Shown here: piece by piece, positions 1-8,260 of the stretch
Numbering within the stretch: the first letter of the stretch is position 1
Layout: every line of letters begins with the position of its first letter
DNA from: Chloroflexota bacterium
Lineage (GTDB): Bacteria; Chloroflexota; Anaerolineae; Anaerolineales; Villigracilaceae
Direction of reading: 5' to 3'
Assembly (NCBI GenBank): GCA_023459215.1
Contig: JAEWVF010000062.1
Location: 1-45,643 of the forward strand
Length of the DNA: 45,643 nt
Notes under the pieces: generated by a model
Told to the model about the DNA's origin: nothing
The model's database searches: none
The model's input: only the letters and a program-made list of their open reading frames with translations
Made by a program: the position numbers and the translations under genes

Positions 1-9
1 ATTTCTATT

Positions 10-44
10 AAAAAGGGGCCAGGATATTTGCACACCCTGGCCCC
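10..44 (-). terminator. Rho-independent terminator of the BMP lipoprotein gene
   Basis: A 9-bp perfect stem (15-23 paired with 36-44, GGGGCCAGG/CCTGGCCCC) is followed on the minus strand by a run of five U. It lies just after the stop codon of the lipoprotein gene at 59. Confidence 0.85.
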
Positions 45-58
45 GGTTACAGCGTTGT

Positions 59-1252
59 TTAGTTGCTGGGCAACTCAGCGGTGATGCCTTCAGCCCACCA
101 CTTCATGCAGTACTTGCAGCCCAGGCCATATTCGGGGAAAGCATCGAGGTCGATCTGTTCGAGTCTTTCGCCTTCGGGCACAACAACGTTTCCGGTGTTG
201 TCATTGATCGGGCCGGTGAAAACGTCAAAGCGGGTAAATTCGCCAGCTTCCATGGCCGCGATGGTGTCGCGGATTTCCTGGATCAAGGCCGGATCGAGGT
301 CTTTCATACCGGGGGTCAGTTCCTGGCCTTCCATGAAGCCGTAAAGGCCAAGCGCGCCGGTATCGCCATCGAAATAGTCCCAGCCAGGGGTGTAGGTGCC
401 GGCGATCAGGCCTGCGGTAATGCGGGCATATTCAGGGCCCCAGACCCAGTAGGGAGCGGTCAGACAGCGCTCGACTTTGCAGGAGCCGTACCAGTCATAG
501 GTCACGCCCCACTTGCCTTTTTCTTGGGCGACATCGGCCACAGCCGGGGTGTCCGCGCCGGTGAAGACCACGTAAGCACCGGCGTCAAAGAGTGAAGCAG
601 CGGCTTCCTTCTCGATGATCGGGTCGTGCCAGGTGTTTAACCAGCGCACGTCCATGGTGCATTCTGGGCAAGTCTTGCGCATTCCAAGGGCGATTGCATT
701 GCCTAAACGGATTTCTTCGGGGATGGGGAAGGTCGCCATGTAACCGAGTTTGGTCTGGCCATCAGCCTTGGCGCGCGCGCCAGCGATCATGCCGGCCAGG
801 TATTTCATGTTTTCCATTGCGCCCATCAGGTTGCCGAAGTTCTTCTGGTTTGACTTGATGCCGGTCAGGTGGATGAAATAGACATCGGGATATTCGTTGG
901 CGACAGTTTCCATCGGATCCATGAAGCCAAAGGAAGTGCCCAAAATCAGGTTGAAGCCTTTGCGGGCCAGGCTGCGGAAAATCTGCTCTGAGTCGGCGCC
1001 TTCGGGCACATTTTCAACATAGGCAACATGGGTGTTCGGGACGTTTTCTTTAACATAGAGCAGGCCTTCATAGTGGGCCTGTGACCAGCCGCCGTCATCG
1101 TGCGGGCCAATCAACACCATGGCAACATTGAACTTGCCATCTTGAACGTCAGGGATTTCAAATCCGCCAACTTTTTCGGGGCCGCAGGCTGCCAAGAGCA
1201 TGGACAGAACAGCGAGCAGGGCCATTGTGCGCCAGAGATGTTTGGTCATCAT
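59..1252 (-). CDS. BMP-family ABC transporter substrate-binding lipoprotein
   Basis: Predicted extracytoplasmic binding protein of the BMP/PnrA (Med) family, which typically feeds nucleosides or related ligands to an ABC importer. The 397-residue product starts with a lipoprotein signal peptide with lipobox LLAAC (Cys23). The mature part has the family layout: an N-terminal stretch with GPHDDGGWSQAHYEG, then GANTPA-like and YDWYGSC segments in the second lobe. The start was chosen because GGAGGA lies 8 nt before the first of two adjacent ATGs. No permease or ATPase of this system is in the window (the permeases at 12.7-14.7 kb are of the Dpp/Opp type), so ligand and partners are unknown. The upstream gap carries possible GntR-type operators and the gene ends in a strong terminator, so it is probably monocistronic here. 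Confidence 0.88.
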   Translation of the reverse strand: MMTKHLWRTMALLAVLSMLLAACGPEKVGGFEIPDVQDGKFNVAMVLIGPHDDGGWSQAHYEGLLYVKENVPNTHVAYVENVPEGADSEQIFRSLARKGFNLILGTSFGFMDPMETVANEYPDVYFIHLTGIKSNQKNFGNLMGAMENMKYLAGMIAGARAKADGQTKLGYMATFPIPEEIRLGNAIALGMRKTCPECTMDVRWLNTWHDPIIEKEAAASLFDAGAYVVFTGADTPAVADVAQEKGKWGVTYDWYGSCKVERCLTAPYWVWGPEYARITAGLIAGTYTPGWDYFDGDTGALGLYGFMEGQELTPGMKDLDPALIQEIRDTIAAMEAGEFTRFDVFTGPINDNTGNVVVPEGERLEQIDLDAFPEYGLGCKYCMKWWAEGITAELPSN

Positions 1253-1372
1253 ATCTTTCTTCCTCCAGGAGATTTTGAATGGTCGAACAGAATTGCAGGG
1301 TGCGGATCAGGATGTTTCAGTACGACGCTCCTTTCTCTGAGACAGCTTTCTGGCTGTTTCACAATACAAAAG

Positions 1373-1420
1373 ATGTCTGACAAAGTCATCTGTCTTTTTG
1401 CATAATTTCGTCTGACAAAT
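1373..1420. promoter_or_regulatory. Candidate twin GntR/FadR-type operator upstream of the BMP gene
   Basis: Two copies of GTCTGACAAA occur 35 bp apart (1375-1384 and 1410-1419). The second sits in TCGTCTGACAA, which fits the FadR-subfamily GntR consensus TNGTNNNACNA exactly; the first, ATGTCTGACAA, has one mismatch. Both lie 120-170 bp upstream of the lipoprotein start, a reasonable place for a repressor site. The regulator is not in the window, so the assignment is inference from motif shape. Confidence 0.4.
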
Positions 1421-1501
1421 GACATATTTATTTTGACTCAATTATTCCCGTTCGCCCGATAAAAAATCATAACGTTTTTATAAATTTGCGCATTTTTAAT
1501 A

Positions 1502-1529
1502 TAATTCCTCGTCAGGTTCAACGAGGAAT
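1502..1529 (-). terminator. Hairpin after the DUF2721 gene, weak terminator candidate
   Basis: A 10-bp perfect inverted repeat (AATTCCTCGT/ACGAGGAATT) with an 8-nt loop lies just downstream of the DUF2721 stop codon. On the minus strand it is followed by AU-rich sequence rather than a true U-run, so termination is likely but not certain. Confidence 0.5.
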
Positions 1530-1536
1530 TTAGCAA

Positions 1537-1941
1537 CTACTTTATTTTTTCAAGTTCATCGATGTCGTGGATTTGGAGAGTGAGCGCATCGACCGATACT
1601 TGTAACTCGCGGAGTGAGAGCGCCAGCGAGGCCAAAAGCAGGAACAAGCTCAGGCCAAAAACCAGCTTGCCGGCCATGGCCCAACCGGCAAAAAGCAGGA
1701 ACATGCACAGGACGCAGAAGAAAAAGCTGGAAACCCCCAAAATCTGCATGTTGCGAATGATGACAATCCGGTAGCGCAGGTTGTGCAGTTGCCCGATAAT
1801 TTTTTTGTCGGGTTCGGCCTTGTAACGCCCATACAGCTCGCGGATGAGGGCGGCCAGGGTCAGGAAGCGATTGGTGTAAGCCAGCAGCAAGAGCGAAATG
1901 GCGGGGAAAAGTAATGCGGGAGTGGTCAGTGAGAAATCCAT
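1537..1941 (-). CDS. DUF2721 family membrane protein
   Basis: A 134-residue protein with the DUF2721 pattern: an N-terminal TPALLFPAISLLLLAYTNRF segment, a charged cytoplasmic stretch with LIRELY, and two further hydrophobic segments (about residues 64-84 and 90-108). The N-terminal hydrophobic segment, the basic linker and the C-terminal helix LQIHDIDELEK fit the family, whose function is unknown. It is an integral membrane protein. It follows the GH3-like gene on the same strand after a 53-bp gap and may share its transcript. A hairpin downstream probably ends transcription. Confidence 0.75.
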   Translation of the reverse strand: MDFSLTTPALLFPAISLLLLAYTNRFLTLAALIRELYGRYKAEPDKKIIGQLHNLRYRIVIIRNMQILGVSSFFFCVLCMFLLFAGWAMAGKLVFGLSLFLLLASLALSLRELQVSVDALTLQIHDIDELEKIK

Positions 1942-1994
1942 ATTAAGTAAAACACCCTATCAATTGGCAAGTATATCGCCTTTTGGCAGAATCA

Positions 1995-4781
1995 TCAGGC
2001 TCCATTTGGGTTATTTTTGGGCTTGTTGCGCGAGTTCAACACATAAGCCCGCCAGATCCATCCCGCGCCAAAACCGGCCACCTGACCGATAATGACTGCT
2101 TGCAGAAAGGCTGCCAGTCCACGTTCATTGAGCCAGCTTTCCGTGCCGGGCAGTTCCAGGATCAGGTAGTTGTAGAATGCCAGACCGCCAAGCAGGACCA
2201 GCATTGACCAGCGCACCGACCAGCGCGGTTCCAGCAGTTGCGACAAGAGCCAGTAGGTGATGCTCGCGCCGGCAGCCAGAACCAGCATGACCATCAACCA
2301 GCCAAAAAGGTTCGGGTATCCCGCGTTCATCAGCGGGCTTTCCTGCACCACCGGTTCCGGGGTGACAACCGGGGTTGGTTCCGGGATGTCGGTGGGGGCC
2401 GTGGTTGGGGTGACGATCAAAACCGTGCCACCCTCGCTGGTGACATTTAACTGGATCACATCTGAAACGGTTGCCGGTTCACTCGAAGCGCGGATTTCAA
2501 TCGACCCATCCTGGTCAAGCCGGAAGGTGGCTTTGGCGATGCCCTGGCTGGTGATTGCATCCGTTTGCTGGCTTAATCCGCTTTCACGCTGCGACAAAAC
2601 AAAGCGCACCACAGTTCCGTCCGGGACGGGCCGCCCATTATGATCGAGGATAATCCCGGTGCGCAGCGAGATACTCTCGCCCACCCGGAAGGTTGGTTCG
2701 GGCGGCGCTTCGGGGGTGGCGAGGCTGTCGGTTGTTGCTTCCGGGGCAGGCGGCAGGTCGAGCAGCAGCGAGATGACCTGGTTGGGATTGGGCGCCATGG
2801 CCGAGATCAGGTCATATCCCAGGCCGGGGATGGAGACCGGCGAAGCCCCCACGGGTGTGATTTCCTGGAAGAGCAGGCGCGCCGCCACTTCGATAAAGGG
2901 TGCCGATTCGCTGTACATACCATAATAGGCGCTCAGGTTGGCGATGTCGGTGGCATCCAGATAGTAGGGCGCGCCAAACGAGAATAGGATGACTTTCTTG
3001 TTTAACAACATGCTCTGTTTTTCAGAGAAAAAGCGTCTGAAAATTTCTTCGGAAGCCTGGCCCTCGCTCAGGTCGAGAGTCGAGAACACCACCCAGTTGG
3101 CGCGCCGCAGGTTGCTCCCCAGCCGCGAGGTGGATGGGTCGTTGTCGAGATACAACTGTAAATCGGCAAAGGAATAGGCATCCAGGTTGACCGGGTTGAC
3201 CAGCGCCCCAGTCTGCGGCCCGTACAGGGCCAGGATCGAATTCCTCAGCGCATCAGCCGGCAGGATGACTTGTTCGGGACAGGTCGAACATTGTTTTGTA
3301 TAACGCGTATCGGTAAAGAAGATAATATATTCGCGTTCGGCTGGCGGGTCAGGCAATACCGCCGACAGTTCATTGATGGTCGGGTTGAGCAGGCTGGCCG
3401 ATTGGCGCGCAACTTCAAACGTCAGGGTTGTCGAGGGTGATAGGTTCGCCAGGATTTGCGGCGCAGGCTGCACCAGCGACAGGCTGAACGAGGGGTACAG
3501 GCGATATTTCAAGGTTAACAGGCGCAGCACCGATTCGTCCACCCGTTGGGCAAAAGCCGGGTCTTCGCGATATTTTTGGGTGAAGAATTCGAGGATGCGC
3601 AAGGTGGTGGTGTAACTATCGGCGGCGTCGCTCGATTGGATATCACCGATGTACAGCAGATCGTTCCCGGCCAGGAAAGCGTCCCGGGCAACCAATCGGG
3701 CCGAAAATCCCTGCTGGCCCGGATCGTAAAAGCGGCGGACGGCGGCGGTACCCAGGTCATCGCTCAGGATGATGCCACCGTTCTGCCGCCAGGTTGCGAT
3801 TTCCGGCAGGGCCAGGATTTGTCCGAGCGCCTGCTGGTCGAAGCTGATTGGGCGGGTTGTCGCGCGGATATTCCCCTGGAAACCCTGGTAACGAATATGG
3901 GAGACCAGCAAGCCGTCAGCGGCGCTTTCGGGGCTGGGCGCATTGCCGGTTACAGCAAAGAAGGGCGCCAACTCGATTTGCTTCAACTCTTCCAGCGAAC
4001 GCCGCACGGTGGCCACTTCCTGTTCGGTCGGGCGGTCGGTTCCACCGCGTCCTGGGAAATGTTTGGCGATAATGGCCATGCGGCTGTTGCTGCCGCTGCG
4101 CAGCCCGCCGATGTAGGCCCGCCCCATCTCGCTGACCCAGTAAGGGTCGCCGCCAAAAACGCGCGTGCTCAGGTCGGCGGTGAGCGATGGGTTGGGATTG
4201 CTCAACACATCCAGCGAAAGGCCCAGGTACAGGTTGAAGCCCATGGCGTACAGTTCGCGGCCCATCAGTTCCCCGGCTTGCTGAGCCAGGGCGGTATTCC
4301 AGGTTGCGCCAATCGCCATCTGGTCGGGCAGACCGGTCAGGCCGGAAATAAGCTCATCGTTTGGCGCGCCGCCGCCTTCCTGGGCGATTCCCACCCAGAG
4401 TGGAATGTAGCTGTGTGGGGCTTCCGCATCAACCGGGTTGAGCGCATTCAGCCACTCCGCATTTTGCAAATCAGAGATCAGCCCGTAGGTTGCGCTCAAG
4501 GTATCCGGCGCGGCAGCGAAGTTATCGTTGGCCGAGGTCAGAATCACCCCGCCAACATGGTGGTTGACAATCAGGTCGTAGATCGGCGATTCTGGAGCGA
4601 TTTCAGTGCCGTCAAAATTTAACAGCAGGAGCTGCCCAACGCGTTCCTCGGGGGTCAGTTTTTGTAAAAGCTGGGCCGCCTTTTGGGCCTCGTCACTCTG
4701 GGCCTGGGCCGAAAGCGCCGGCCAGAGCAGCGAAAAGAACATCATCACCAGAATCAGCAGGGAAAGCAGGCGTGTTTTCAC
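1995..4781 (-). CDS. Glycoside hydrolase family 3-like protein, secreted and membrane-anchored
   Basis: A 928-residue protein with a Sec signal peptide (cleavage probably after AQA, about residue 27) and an N-terminal GH3/NagZ-like TIM barrel (about 35-430). Recognisable marks are PEERVGQLLLLNFDG, AQEGGG (about 133), KHFPG (240-244) and SDDLG (340-344), which carries the family nucleophile. A middle domain (about 440-660) resembles GH3 domain 2, an Ig-like domain follows (about 700-795), then a Pro/Thr linker and three transmembrane helices at the end (about 832-852, 862-880, 896-913). Canonical NagZ enzymes carry a D-x-H acid/base pair after KHFPGHGDT; here the equivalent positions read P and E, so the reaction may differ or be lost. 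The start codon overlaps the stop of the PLP lyase gene by 4 nt (ATGA), so the two are translationally coupled. Confidence 0.83.
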   Translation of the reverse strand: MKTRLLSLLILVMMFFSLLWPALSAQAQSDEAQKAAQLLQKLTPEERVGQLLLLNFDGTEIAPESPIYDLIVNHHVGGVILTSANDNFAAAPDTLSATYGLISDLQNAEWLNALNPVDAEAPHSYIPLWVGIAQEGGGAPNDELISGLTGLPDQMAIGATWNTALAQQAGELMGRELYAMGFNLYLGLSLDVLSNPNPSLTADLSTRVFGGDPYWVSEMGRAYIGGLRSGSNSRMAIIAKHFPGRGGTDRPTEQEVATVRRSLEELKQIELAPFFAVTGNAPSPESAADGLLVSHIRYQGFQGNIRATTRPISFDQQALGQILALPEIATWRQNGGIILSDDLGTAAVRRFYDPGQQGFSARLVARDAFLAGNDLLYIGDIQSSDAADSYTTTLRILEFFTQKYREDPAFAQRVDESVLRLLTLKYRLYPSFSLSLVQPAPQILANLSPSTTLTFEVARQSASLLNPTINELSAVLPDPPAEREYIIFFTDTRYTKQCSTCPEQVILPADALRNSILALYGPQTGALVNPVNLDAYSFADLQLYLDNDPSTSRLGSNLRRANWVVFSTLDLSEGQASEEIFRRFFSEKQSMLLNKKVILFSFGAPYYLDATDIANLSAYYGMYSESAPFIEVAARLLFQEITPVGASPVSIPGLGYDLISAMAPNPNQVISLLLDLPPAPEATTDSLATPEAPPEPTFRVGESISLRTGIILDHNGRPVPDGTVVRFVLSQRESGLSQQTDAITSQGIAKATFRLDQDGSIEIRASSEPATVSDVIQLNVTSEGGTVLIVTPTTAPTDIPEPTPVVTPEPVVQESPLMNAGYPNLFGWLMVMLVLAAGASITYWLLSQLLEPRWSVRWSMLVLLGGLAFYNYLILELPGTESWLNERGLAAFLQAVIIGQVAGFGAGWIWRAYVLNSRNKPKNNPNGA

Positions 4782-5728
4782 AGCACGCCTCCATATTTTT
4801 GCAGGATTGCGGCGTGGCGTTCGGGTTGGATGTTCCCGCCCGAGAGGATGACCACCGCCTCGGATTCATCTTTGCCATTCAGGGCCGCCGCTAGCGCGAC
4901 CGCCGCCGAGCCTTCAATTGTTTTCCCGTAGTGTTTCCAGGCGAAGGCGATTGCCCGCTCGATGGCCTCTTCCTCCACCAGGACGATTTCATCGGCCACC
5001 TGGCGCACCAACGGAATGGTTAACGAACCGGCTTCGACCGCCCCGGTCAAACCGTCTGCCAGCGAGGGCTGATCAGGCACATCTTCCTGGCTGCTGCGGG
5101 TAAACAGGCTGTGCATGAATGCGGATGCGGCTGCCTGCACCCCGACCAGACGCGCGGATGGGTTGGTCTGTTTGAGCGCAAGACCCACCCCGGCCAGCAA
5201 CCCGCCGCCGCTGACCGGCACATACCAGGTCATTTGGGCTGTTTCAGGGTGCTGGGCCAGGATTTCGAGCGCAACTGTACCTTGACCGGCGATGACCCCG
5301 GCATCGTTGTAAGGCGAGACGAAGGTTCCACCGCGTTCGGCTGCATGGCGGATGGCGCTGGTTTCAGCCAGTTCATAGCCGCCGGGGACAAGTTCCACAT
5401 CTGCGCCCAGGGCGCGCATGGCCTCGATTTTGCGCGGCACGGCCTGGTTTGAAGCAAAAACCTTGACTGGCGCGCCGCTCAAGCGGGCGGCATAGGCCAG
5501 TCCCTGGCCGTGATTGCCCGCTGAGGCGGTTACCAGCCCGGCCTGGCGTTCCCAGTCTTCGAGCAGCAGGACTTTGTTAAGTGCGCCCCGCAGCTTGAAA
5601 GAACCGGTGATTTGTTCATTCTCCCATTTAAGCCACAAATTCCGCTGAGAATCGTGCGTCAGCGGGGTGGTGCGGATGTGGGGGGAGATGCGCTTTTGCG
5701 CAGCGAGGAGCCAGTCGTAAGGGAACAT
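4778..5728 (-). CDS. PLP-dependent serine/threonine dehydratase-family lyase
   Basis: A 316-residue fold-type II PLP enzyme. The Schiff-base lysine is Lys45 in GSFKLRGA; the substrate and phosphate loops appear as ASAGNHGQG (about 84-92) and SGGGLLAG (about 174-181). The length is that of catabolic threonine dehydratase, serine racemase or threo-3-hydroxyaspartate dehydratase, with no C-terminal ACT domain, so it is not the regulated biosynthetic IlvA. It would deaminate L-threonine or L-serine to the 2-oxo acid in the cytoplasm. The next gene (GH3-like) starts within its stop codon. The exact substrate cannot be told from sequence alone. Confidence 0.88.
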   Translation of the reverse strand: MFPYDWLLAAQKRISPHIRTTPLTHDSQRNLWLKWENEQITGSFKLRGALNKVLLLEDWERQAGLVTASAGNHGQGLAYAARLSGAPVKVFASNQAVPRKIEAMRALGADVELVPGGYELAETSAIRHAAERGGTFVSPYNDAGVIAGQGTVALEILAQHPETAQMTWYVPVSGGGLLAGVGLALKQTNPSARLVGVQAAASAFMHSLFTRSSQEDVPDQPSLADGLTGAVEAGSLTIPLVRQVADEIVLVEEEAIERAIAFAWKHYGKTIEGSAAVALAAALNGKDESEAVVILSGGNIQPERHAAILQKYGGVL

Positions 5729-5752
5729 TCAGGGTTCAGTGTCCAGTGTTTT
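5729..5752. repeat. Short run of 7-nt words upstream of the PLP lyase
   Basis: The stretch reads as in-register heptads (TTCAGGG, TTCAGTG, TCCAGTG). It resembles one arm of the inverted word arrays seen elsewhere in this window, without an obvious opposing arm. Confidence 0.4.
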
Positions 5753-5866
5753 GTCATTTCGAAGGAGCCGCTTTTTGGCGACTGAGAAATCTTGCATTGT
5801 TGATAAAGATTTCTCGCTGGGTCTCGATACGGCTTCGCCAGTCGACCATCACGCTCGAAATGACAA
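5751..5866. repeat. 116-bp palindromic element with 12-bp terminal inverted repeats
   Basis: The ends are perfect inverted copies (TTGTCATTTCGA at 5751-5762, TCGAAATGACAA at 5855-5866). An internal perfect 10-bp hairpin (GAGAAATCTT at 5784-5793 with AAGATTTCTC at 5806-5815) sits in the middle. It has no ORF and looks like a REP/MITE-type dispersed element. A partial extra copy of the terminal word follows at 5873-5887. Confidence 0.7.
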
Positions 5867-5889
5867 TCGTTGTAGAGCGAAATGACAGA

Positions 5890-6633
5890 TCATCTTCCAA
5901 AAATCGACAGGGCCAGTTTGGGATCGTCGGTGAAAATACCATCCACGCCCAGGGTTTGCAGGCGGCGCATTTCATCTGGCTGATTCACTGTCCAAACATA
6001 AACCAGCCGTCCACGGGCGTGGGCGCGCTGGATGCTGGCGGCGCTGACATCCCTGTCAAAGGGGTGTTCCGCCTGGATGGACAGGAAATTGCCCCAGCGG
6101 CGCTGCCACCAGCCCGCAGCGCCGGGCAGGGCCAGTTGTCCGCGCGGCAGGCCGGGGGTGAGCGCGCCGGCGCGGATCAAATTGTGCGGGAAAAAGCTCG
6201 AGTAGAGAATCCGCTCTTCCATCTGGTAGCGTTTTACCAGTTCCGCCACTTTATCGACCAGTTGATCGAAGGGGGTGGCGTAGTTGGTCAGTTCGATGTT
6301 CATGAACAGTTTGCCGCCTACCGTTTCGAAGATTTCGGCCAGGGTTGGGATGCGCTCGTTGCGAAATTGCTCACCGAACCAGGAACCGGCATCCAGTTTT
6401 TTGAGTTCGGCCAGCGAGTAGTCGCCGACTTTGCCTTGACCGTCGGTGGTGCGTTGGAGCGTCGGGTCGTGGTGGGCAACCACCTGCCCATCGGCTGTCA
6501 GTTTGACATCAAACTCAATTGCGTCCGCGCCATGTTCAACCGCCAGTTGGAAGGCGGCCAGGGTGTTTTCTGGTGCGTAGGCTGATGCGCCGCGATGCGC
6601 AAAGACAGTAGGACGGGGCAGTTTGGGGAACAT
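5890..6633 (-). CDS. Glycerophosphodiester phosphodiesterase
   Basis: A 247-residue GDPD-family TIM barrel that hydrolyses glycerophosphodiesters to glycerol-3-phosphate and an alcohol. All family marks are present: HRGASAYAPENT (about 12-23, first catalytic His and metal-binding Glu), EFDVKLTADG (about 39-48), HHDPTLQRTTDG (about 54-65, second catalytic His) and a C-terminal VYVWTVNQPDEM (about 210-221). There is no signal peptide, so it is cytoplasmic and of UgpQ type rather than periplasmic GlpQ. It stands alone between two palindromic repeats and is not obviously in an operon. Confidence 0.92.
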   Translation of the reverse strand: MFPKLPRPTVFAHRGASAYAPENTLAAFQLAVEHGADAIEFDVKLTADGQVVAHHDPTLQRTTDGQGKVGDYSLAELKKLDAGSWFGEQFRNERIPTLAEIFETVGGKLFMNIELTNYATPFDQLVDKVAELVKRYQMEERILYSSFFPHNLIRAGALTPGLPRGQLALPGAAGWWQRRWGNFLSIQAEHPFDRDVSAASIQRAHARGRLVYVWTVNQPDEMRRLQTLGVDGIFTDDPKLALSIFGR

Positions 6634-6685
6634 GGTATCTCTAAAATGTCCTTCGACTTCGCTTTCTTGCTACATGGTTTCAAGC

Positions 6686-6745
6686 CCTGAGCGGAGGGTG
6701 GCGCGTATTTTGCGCCGCCCGTAGTCGATGGGCGCTCCGCTCAGG
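6686..6745. repeat. Cruciform-forming repeat between GDPD and AAA+ ATPase genes
   Basis: An 11-bp perfect outer inverted repeat (CCTGAGCGGAG at 6686-6696, CTCCGCTCAGG at 6735-6745) encloses a second imperfect hairpin (about 6695-6720, GGGTGGCGCG/TGCGCCGCCC). There is no U-run on either strand. It is probably a dispersed palindromic element; it could also end the ATPase transcript. Confidence 0.55.
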
Positions 6746-6756
6746 ACGTGGATGAA

Positions 6757-8109
6757 TTACAACTCAACAAAATAGGATGCTGCCGCGCGGCTGAGCAACT
6801 CACGGTTCATTTCAGGCTCGACATTCAAGTAACGGGCGATGTCGAGTACCTGGTCGCACAAATCGCGCGGATGGGAAGCGCGCAGCTTGCGGTTGCGTTT
6901 GATGTACCACTCTTGCAGCAGGTAGGCCAGACCCTGGTCGTTATATTTGACGTTCTTGGCCTGGGCCACGCGCCGGAAGATTTCACGGAATTCTTCGTAG
7001 GACGGGTCGCCGATTTCGATTTTGTGGCGCAGGCGGCGCAGGAAGGCTTCGTCCACCAGGTCGCGGGGCGGCAGGTTGGTCGAAAAAACGACCAGCACAT
7101 CGAAGGGGACTTCGATTTTGCGGCCCGTGTGCAGGGTCAGGAAATCGACCCGGTTTTCGAGCGGGACAATCCAGCGGTTGAGCAGGTCGCGCGGGCGGAC
7201 TTGCTGGCGGCCAAAGTCGTCGATCAGCAATATCCCACCGCTGGCTTTGACCTGGAAAGGCGCCTCATAATATTTGTGTGTGTCATCGAAAACCAGGTCG
7301 AGGCCGGCCAGGGTCAGTTCGCCGCCGACAACAATGAACGGCCGTTTGACGTAAACCCAGCGCGGGTCGCGTTTGGCTCCGGAGCGCAGCGAACCGGTCC
7401 CCGATGCGGTCGCGTCATCATCCTTGGCACGCTGGTGGTTGACCGAGTCGTAGAGTTTGATGACCTGTCCGTCCACATACAAGGCGTAGGGGATGAACAT
7501 ATTTTGGGTCAGGATCAGGTTGCCGAAGGCGCGCGCCACGCTGGTTTTACCGTTGCCGGGAGGCCCATACAGGAAGATGGATGTGCCTGAATTGAGCGCC
7601 GGGCCGAGTTGTTCGAAGGTGGTTTTGGAGAGCACCAGTTGCGAGAGTAGCTGGTGCATGGCGCGGGCGGTGACAGGGATTTTCTGCCGGCTCTGGCGGC
7701 GGATCGATTGGTTGTAAATATCAATCGGCACCGGGGCTGGGCCGGCATACTGGCTGCGTTCAAGGGCTTCGCGGGCGCGCTCGATACCGGCGCCGGTGAT
7801 GGCGTATTGGTAGGAGCCTTCGCCGAGGCCCATCGAAGATGATTTGACTTCGACCAGCTTTTCGCGTTTGAGCGATTCCAGGATCAGGTCGGTGACACCG
7901 GCGAAAGGCAGGGCGATTTCTTCAGCTACCTTGAACCCCGAAAGATAACCCTGGAAATAGAGAATCTTCAAAGCCAGGTCTTGCAGCCATAGCTGTGAAA
8001 GGCCGGTATCGTCGATGCGAGTGATGGGTGGCGGGACAAAATTTGCGCTGCTGGATGAGGCTTGGGGCGCAGCAGTCGGTCGCGCGGAAAAATTGGCGTT
8101 AAGAGACAT
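6757..8109 (-). CDS. AAA+ ATPase, cytoplasmic, unknown substrate
   Basis: The N-terminal region (about residues 30-120) is helical, rich in hydrophobic heptads and perhaps winged-helix-like; a AAA+ module follows. Walker A is GPPGNGKT (about 182-189) and Walker B is LLIDDFGRQ (about 295), in which Asp-Phe replaces the usual Asp-Glu, with a DDFGR arrangement as in some MoxR- and DnaA/DnaC-related ATPases. Asn in VVFSTNLPP is sensor 1 and LRRLRHKIEI carries arginine-finger-like residues. The start is ambiguous: GTG at 8115 or ATG at 8109; I prefer the ATG. An extended -10 (TGCTATAAT, box at 8162-8167) lies about 50 nt upstream. It has no linked partner such as a VWA protein, so its role is unknown. 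Confidence 0.8.
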   Translation of the reverse strand: MSLNANFSARPTAAPQASSSSANFVPPPITRIDDTGLSQLWLQDLALKILYFQGYLSGFKVAEEIALPFAGVTDLILESLKREKLVEVKSSSMGLGEGSYQYAITGAGIERAREALERSQYAGPAPVPIDIYNQSIRRQSRQKIPVTARAMHQLLSQLVLSKTTFEQLGPALNSGTSIFLYGPPGNGKTSVARAFGNLILTQNMFIPYALYVDGQVIKLYDSVNHQRAKDDDATASGTGSLRSGAKRDPRWVYVKRPFIVVGGELTLAGLDLVFDDTHKYYEAPFQVKASGGILLIDDFGRQQVRPRDLLNRWIVPLENRVDFLTLHTGRKIEVPFDVLVVFSTNLPPRDLVDEAFLRRLRHKIEIGDPSYEEFREIFRRVAQAKNVKYNDQGLAYLLQEWYIKRNRKLRASHPRDLCDQVLDIARYLNVEPEMNRELLSRAAASYFVEL

Positions 8110-8161
8110 GATCACCTGCCAGGGGAAAATGGATGAGAAATGGAAAAAGAAGTACGCTAAG

Positions 8162-8170
8162 ATTATAGCA
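8162..8170 (-). promoter_or_regulatory. Extended -10 promoter of the AAA+ ATPase gene
   Basis: Minus-strand TGCTATAAT fits the extended -10 consensus. Transcription would start near 8155, leaving a leader of about 46 nt. No clear -35 is seen. Confidence 0.6.
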
Positions 8171-8244
8171 TGTCAGGCTCTGATGCTCTCCATTGAACCT
8201 GTCAGATGCTCAAAATGATGCCGCAAAATCGCAATTTGGGCGTG

Positions 8245-8260
8245 TATAATAGCGCCTATG
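8245..8260 (+). promoter_or_regulatory. -10 box placed for leaderless start of the GT2 gene
   Basis: TATAAT (8245-8250) is followed by only 7 nt before the ATG at 8258, so transcription would begin at or beside the start codon. No Shine-Dalgarno sequence fits in between. The same 16-nt arrangement (TATAATAGCGCCYATG) recurs on the minus strand at 12,602-12,587. Confidence 0.6.

Noticed and set aside
3546..4622. 358-aa plus-strand open frame opposite the GH3-like gene
   Set aside because: Antisense to a well-supported gene; composition (many Gly, Arg, Gln) is that of a GC-rich shadow frame and no motif or RBS is seen.
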